64,000 nt of DNA from Actinomadura_E scrupuli (lineage in GTDB: Bacteria; Actinomycetota; Actinomycetes; Streptosporangiales; Streptosporangiaceae). The position numbers were made by a program, and so were the translations under genes. Where the stretch lies: contig NZ_JBPCCU010000010.1 in the NCBI RefSeq assembly GCF_050971785.1, forward strand, positions 248,001 through 312,000, given 5' to 3'. Numbering within the stretch: the first letter of the stretch is position 1; each line of letters opens with the position of its first letter. The notes under the pieces were generated by a model. That model had not been told where the DNA came from, did no database searches, and saw only the letters and a program-made list of their open reading frames with translations. Positions 59,254 through 64,000 of the stretch are shown in pieces.

Positions 59254-61140
59254 GTGAGGCCACTCGTCACCGGCGGTACCACGGGCGAACCTTTCGCCCC
59301 CATCGCCGACTACGGCTTCCTGTCGGACTGCGAGACCACCGCGCTGGTGGCGCCGAGCGGCAACATCGAGTGGATGTGCCTGCCCCGGATGGACTCACCC
59401 AGCGTGTTCGGCTCCATCCTGGACCGGGACGCCGGATACTTCCGCGTGGGCCCCGCGGGGGTGGAGGTGCCGGCGGCGCAGCGCTACATCCCGGGCACCA
59501 TGGTCATGGAGACCACGTGGTGGACGCACGGGGGCTGGCTGGTGGTGACCGACACGCTGGTGATGGGGCCGTGGCACCACGAGAACGAGCGGTCCCAGAC
59601 GACCCGTCGGGCGCCGACCGACTATGACGCCGACCACGTGCTGCTGCGGATCGTACGCTGCGTCAACGGCCAGGTGCAGGTGCGGCTGGACTGCATGCCC
59701 GTCTTCGACTACGGCCGTAAGCCCGCCCGCTGGGAGTACGCCGGTTCCGGCTACCACGAGGCGGTCTCGCAGGGCAACGGCATCGACCTGCGGCTGACCA
59801 CGGACATGAACGTGGGGTTCGAGGGCTCGCTGGCCACCGCCCGCACCCTGCTCAAGGAGGGCGAGTCGCGGTTCGCGGCGCTGTCCTGGAGCAAGCACGC
59901 CGCGCCCCGCACCTACCCGGAGGCCCAGGAGCGGCTGATCTGGACCGTGCACCACTGGCAGCACTGGCTGGACCGAGGTGATTTTCCGGACCATCCGTGG
60001 CGCAGCCATCTGCAGCGCAGCGCGCTGACCCTCAAGGGCCTGACGTACGCCCCGACGGGCGCGGTGGCCGCCGCGGCGACGACCTCGCTGCCGGAGTGCC
60101 CGGGCGGCGACCGCAACTGGGACTACCGCTACACCTGGATCCGCGACTCGACGATGGCGCTGTGGGCCTTCTACACCCTGGGCTACGACTGGGAGGCCAA
60201 CGACTTCTTCTACTTCATCACCGACATCGCCGAGGCCGCCAACGGCCGGCTGCAGATCATGTACGGGGTGGACGGGCGGGCGGAGCTCCCCGAGCAGACG
60301 CTGGACCACCTGACCGGCTACAACGGCGCCCGGCCGGTGCGCATCGGCAACGACGCCTACAAGCAGACCCAGCATGACGTGTGGGGCGCCATCATCGGCT
60401 CGATCTACCTGTTCGTGCGCAAGCGGGACCGGCTCGACGACCGGCTGTGGAAGATCGTCGTCAAGCAGGTCGAGGACGCCCTGGCCGCCTGGCGCACCCC
60501 GGACTGCGGCATGTGGGAGGTCCGCGGCGCTCCCCAGCACTTCACCTCCTCGAAGGTGTTCTGCTGGGTGGCGGCCGACCGCGGCGCCCGGCTGGCCCGC
60601 ATCCGCGGCGACAATGAGCGGGCGACCCGGTGGCAGGCCGCGGCCGACGAGATCCACGCCGATGTGCTGGAGCACGCGCTGGACGAGCGCGGGGTCTTCG
60701 TCGCCTACTACGGCGCGACGGCGCTGGACGCCTCGGTGCTGCTCATCCCGCTGCTGGGATTCCTGCCGTCGGACGACAAGCGGGTCCGCGAGACGGTGCT
60801 GGCCATCGCCACCGAGCTCACCGAGGACGACCTGGTGCTGCGGTACCGGGGGGCGGAGACCGACGACGGCTTCAGCTGCGAGGAGGGCACCTTCACCATC
60901 TGCTCGTTCTGGCTGGTGTCGTCCCTGGTACTCATCGGCGAGCTGGAACGAGCCAAGAGCCTGTGCGAGAAGCTGCTGTCCTACGCCAGCCAGCTCCAGC
61001 TGTACGCCGAGGAGATCGACCCGCACAGCGGCCGCCATCTCGGCAACTTCCCGCAGGCCTTCACCCACCTGGCCCTGATCAACGCGGTCATGCAGGTGAT
61101 CGGCGCCGAACGCGGCATCCACCAGAGCCCCTTCGCCTGA
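59254..61140 (+). CDS. GH15 family trehalase/glucoamylase
   Basis: A 628-residue (alpha/alpha)6-barrel hydrolase. The N-terminal beta-domain begins with IADYGFLSDCETTALVAP, close to mycobacterial GH15 trehalases. The catalytic-barrel landmarks are RNWDYRYTWIRDS (about 290), EDGFSC-like region DDGFSCEEGTF and the late YAEEIDPHSGRHLGNF with the probable base Glu. Cytosolic (no signal). GTG at 59254 is chosen since AAAGGAGG sits 6 bases before it; the ATG at 59233 lies upstream of that site. Trehalose is the more likely substrate, an alpha-glucan less so. It ends near a repeated palindrome. Confidence 0.9.
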   Translation: MRPLVTGGTTGEPFAPIADYGFLSDCETTALVAPSGNIEWMCLPRMDSPSVFGSILDRDAGYFRVGPAGVEVPAAQRYIPGTMVMETTWWTHGGWLVVTDTLVMGPWHHENERSQTTRRAPTDYDADHVLLRIVRCVNGQVQVRLDCMPVFDYGRKPARWEYAGSGYHEAVSQGNGIDLRLTTDMNVGFEGSLATARTLLKEGESRFAALSWSKHAAPRTYPEAQERLIWTVHHWQHWLDRGDFPDHPWRSHLQRSALTLKGLTYAPTGAVAAAATTSLPECPGGDRNWDYRYTWIRDSTMALWAFYTLGYDWEANDFFYFITDIAEAANGRLQIMYGVDGRAELPEQTLDHLTGYNGARPVRIGNDAYKQTQHDVWGAIIGSIYLFVRKRDRLDDRLWKIVVKQVEDALAAWRTPDCGMWEVRGAPQHFTSSKVFCWVAADRGARLARIRGDNERATRWQAAADEIHADVLEHALDERGVFVAYYGATALDASVLLIPLLGFLPSDDKRVRETVLAIATELTEDDLVLRYRGAETDDGFSCEEGTFTICSFWLVSSLVLIGELERAKSLCEKLLSYASQLQLYAEEIDPHSGRHLGNFPQAFTHLALINAVMQVIGAERGIHQSPFA

Positions 61141-61189
61141 CCGGACCCTGACGCCGACCCTGCCCGTGACCTCTCCCACCCCCCGCACG

Positions 61190-61236
61190 CTCCGTGATCA
61201 TGCAATCGTTCGTCGAACGATTGCATGATCACGGAG
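61190..61236. terminator. perfect 23-bp-arm palindrome at convergent gene ends (copy 2 of a repeat)
   Basis: Bases 61190-61212 are the exact reverse complement of 61214-61236 around a single central base. The core TGATCATGCAATCGTTCG matches the palindrome at 6531-6587, while the outer stem differs with compensating changes (CTCCG/CGGAG here, CTTCG/CGAAG there). It lies between the convergent GH15 and ABC permease genes. Confidence 0.75.
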
Positions 61237-61286
61237 GAGATGGGGCGGGCGCGAGTACGGGGAGGCGGGGCCGGGGTGGGGGTGGC

Positions 61287-62323
61287 TCAGGTGGGGAGGC
61301 CGACGGCGCGCTCGCCGCTGCGGCGCTGCTGGATGACGACCGCGATGACGAGCAGGGCGCCCTGGGCGACGTTCTGCCAGAAGGTGTTGACGCCGACCAC
61401 GTCGAGGCCGTTGCCCAGGGCACCGAGCAGGACCACCGCCAGCAGGGTGCCGCCGACCCCGCCCTTGCCGCCCTTGAGCGCGCAGCCGCCCAGGGCGGCG
61501 GCGGTGATGGCCTTGAGCTCGAGCCCCTCGCTGCCGGAGGTGGGCTGGCCGGAGCCGGTGAAGGCGGTCAGGATGATGCCGGCGACCGCGGCGACGACCC
61601 CGGCCAGCCCGTACACCGCGATCAGGTACTTGTTGATGTCGATGCCGGCGAGCCGGGCGGCGGTGTCGTTGCCGCCGATGGCGTAGATGTTGCGGCCGAT
61701 GTCGGTGTACTTGAGCAGCACGTGCACCGCGAGCGCGACCACAAGCATGATCCACACCATCGTGGGGATCCCGGCGATCTTGCCGCGTGAGATGAAGACG
61801 AACAGGTCGTCGCCGAGCACGTAGCCCTGGGCCCGGCCACCGGAGATGAGCTGGGCCAGCCCCTTGTAGGCCGCCAGCGTGGCGAGGGTGGCGATGACCG
61901 GGTTGACCCGGCCGTAGACGATGATCACACCGTTGACGATGCCGAGCACCGCGCCCATCCCCAGCGCCGCCGCGATGCCGGCGTAGGGGTTGCCGCCCGC
62001 CGAGGTGAACGCCATGGCGCTGACCACCGAGGCGACGCCGGCCGCGGAGCCGACCGAGATGTCCAGCGCGCCACAGATGATGACGACCGTCTGCACCACG
62101 GCGAGCAGCCCGATGACCGTCACCGCCTGGCCGATCGCCTGGACGTTGGCCCAGCCCAGGTAGTCGGGCCGCAGGTAGCCGAAGATCGCGACGACCACGA
62201 CGAGCGCCACCAGGAGGCTGAGGTTCTGCGGGCCGATCGAACCGATCAGACGGCGGGCGGTACCCGGTGCGCCGGGCTCGTCCGCCTTCTTGGCCGGCTG
62301 ACGGGACGAGGCGGTCGTGGGGG

Positions 62324-62327
<4 letters not shown>
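61287..62327 (-). CDS. ribose/xylose-type ABC transporter permease
   Basis: A 346-residue membrane permease (BPD_transp_2, RbsC/XylH-like) with about ten hydrophobic segments and the conserved GALDISVGSAAGVASV loop (about 86) and late AALGGCALKGGKGGVGGTL (about 270). It forms the channel of a monosaccharide importer. ATG at 62327 overlaps the ATPase stop by ATGA, and GGAGGAT lies about 5 bases before it. The N-terminal 35 residues are polar and cytosolic. The sugar cannot be named. Confidence 0.93.
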
Positions 62328-63835
<1,508 letters not shown>

Positions 63836-63913
63836 GGACGCCTCGCTTCCGGGGGGTGGGAGCGGCGGGCGGGCCCCTCGGGCCCGGCCCGCCGCGATCG
63901 GGCCGTCAGCGGG

Positions 63914-64000
63914 TCACGTGCACTTCAGTCCGGCCTGCACGTAGGTGTCCGGGCCGACCATGGTGGTCTTGGCGAACGCCTCGGGCGGGAACTCCTTGCC
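63914..64000 (-). CDS. sugar-binding lipoprotein, C-terminal 28 residues (5' part outside window)
   Basis: Only the last 28 codons are present, ending in LKCT and TGA (63914-63916), with EAFAKTTMVGPDTY before it. Position and spacing (78 bases before the double-ATPase start) make it the periplasmic-type substrate-binding protein of this importer. The sequence alone would be too short to name. Confidence 0.6.
   Translation of the reverse strand, partial: GKEFPPEAFAKTTMVGPDTYVQAGLKCT

Noticed and set aside
56442..59627. Plus-strand open frame of about 1060 codons antisense to ppdK
   Set aside because: Composition is an antisense shadow (Val/Gly/His/Gln/Leu/Arg rich) and the opposite strand carries every PPDK motif.
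59395..61188. Minus-strand open frame opposite the GH15 gene
   Set aside because: Antisense shadow; no motifs, and the GH15 frame is complete.

Overview
The window is a gene-dense, very GC-rich stretch of a filamentous actinomycete chromosome, most like Streptosporangiaceae/Thermomonosporaceae and their relatives. Evidence for this is the strong third-position GC bias, the frequent GTG starts, the many 4-bp ATGA/GTGA overlaps between consecutive genes, a DUF397 / Scr1-type HTH / anti-sigma-like ATPase triad, a region-1.1-containing sigma factor beside dnaG, and a Ter operon. The family assignment is inference; no rRNA or other species marker is present. No phage, insertion sequence or CRISPR array was seen. 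One tRNA (Asn-GTT) was found.

Layout. 1-3.1 kb: end of a drug-type MFS permease, an HD phosphohydrolase, then two tandem wax ester synthase/diacylglycerol acyltransferases (to 4.7 kb). 4.7-6.5 kb: a divergent PfkB sugar kinase and class II aldolase. 6.6-11.2 kb: a pyrimidine-base locus, with an NCS1 permease, a 2OG-Fe(II)-type oxygenase and a yeast-type cytosine deaminase in one operon, and a divergent PucR regulator. 11.2-14 kb: an acyl-CoA desaturase coupled to a FadD32-like fatty acyl-AMP ligase. 14.2-16.5 kb: an SDR and the regulatory triad. 16.6-19.9 kb: a GT4 glycosyltransferase coupled to a glycogen-debranching-type hydrolase, then tRNA-Asn.

20.7-29.8 kb: a long leftward Ter (tellurium/stress) operon. 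In transcription order it holds a 40-residue mini-TerD, TerD, a TerC-like membrane protein (DUF475), TerD, a CitE-like aldolase, a 901-residue PRTase-TRSP-StiP fusion and a HAD phosphatase. A GH63-like hydrolase and an unknown protein follow, up to a strong terminator at 20653-20690. A coiled-coil gene diverges from its promoter. 31.2-37.5 kb: efeO-efeB under two IdeR/DtxR-like boxes, a YbjQ protein, an RpoD-family sigma factor and dnaG. 37.6-42.2 kb: a ureABCFGD urease operon. 42.2-44.5 kb: a large LRR/TPR protein.

44.5-47.9 kb: an aldehyde dehydrogenase coupled to a GT1 glycosyltransferase, with a divergent TetR. 47.9-51.4 kb: an amino-sugar locus (SIS protein, maltokinase-like kinase, divergent sugar ABC ATPase). 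51.5-56 kb: SHOCT, GtrA, a ferredoxin-reductase-like flavoprotein, a dGTPase-like protein and YdcF. 56.3-61.1 kb: divergent pyruvate phosphate dikinase and GH15 trehalase/glucoamylase. 61.3-64 kb: a ribose-type ABC importer (permease, double ATPase, end of the binding protein).

The most unusual items are a near-identical AT-rich perfect palindrome used twice (6531-6587 and 61190-61236) at convergent gene ends, the mini-TerD with the Ter fusion enzyme, the pyrimidine oxygenase operon, and the LRR/TPR protein with a bactofilin-like front.
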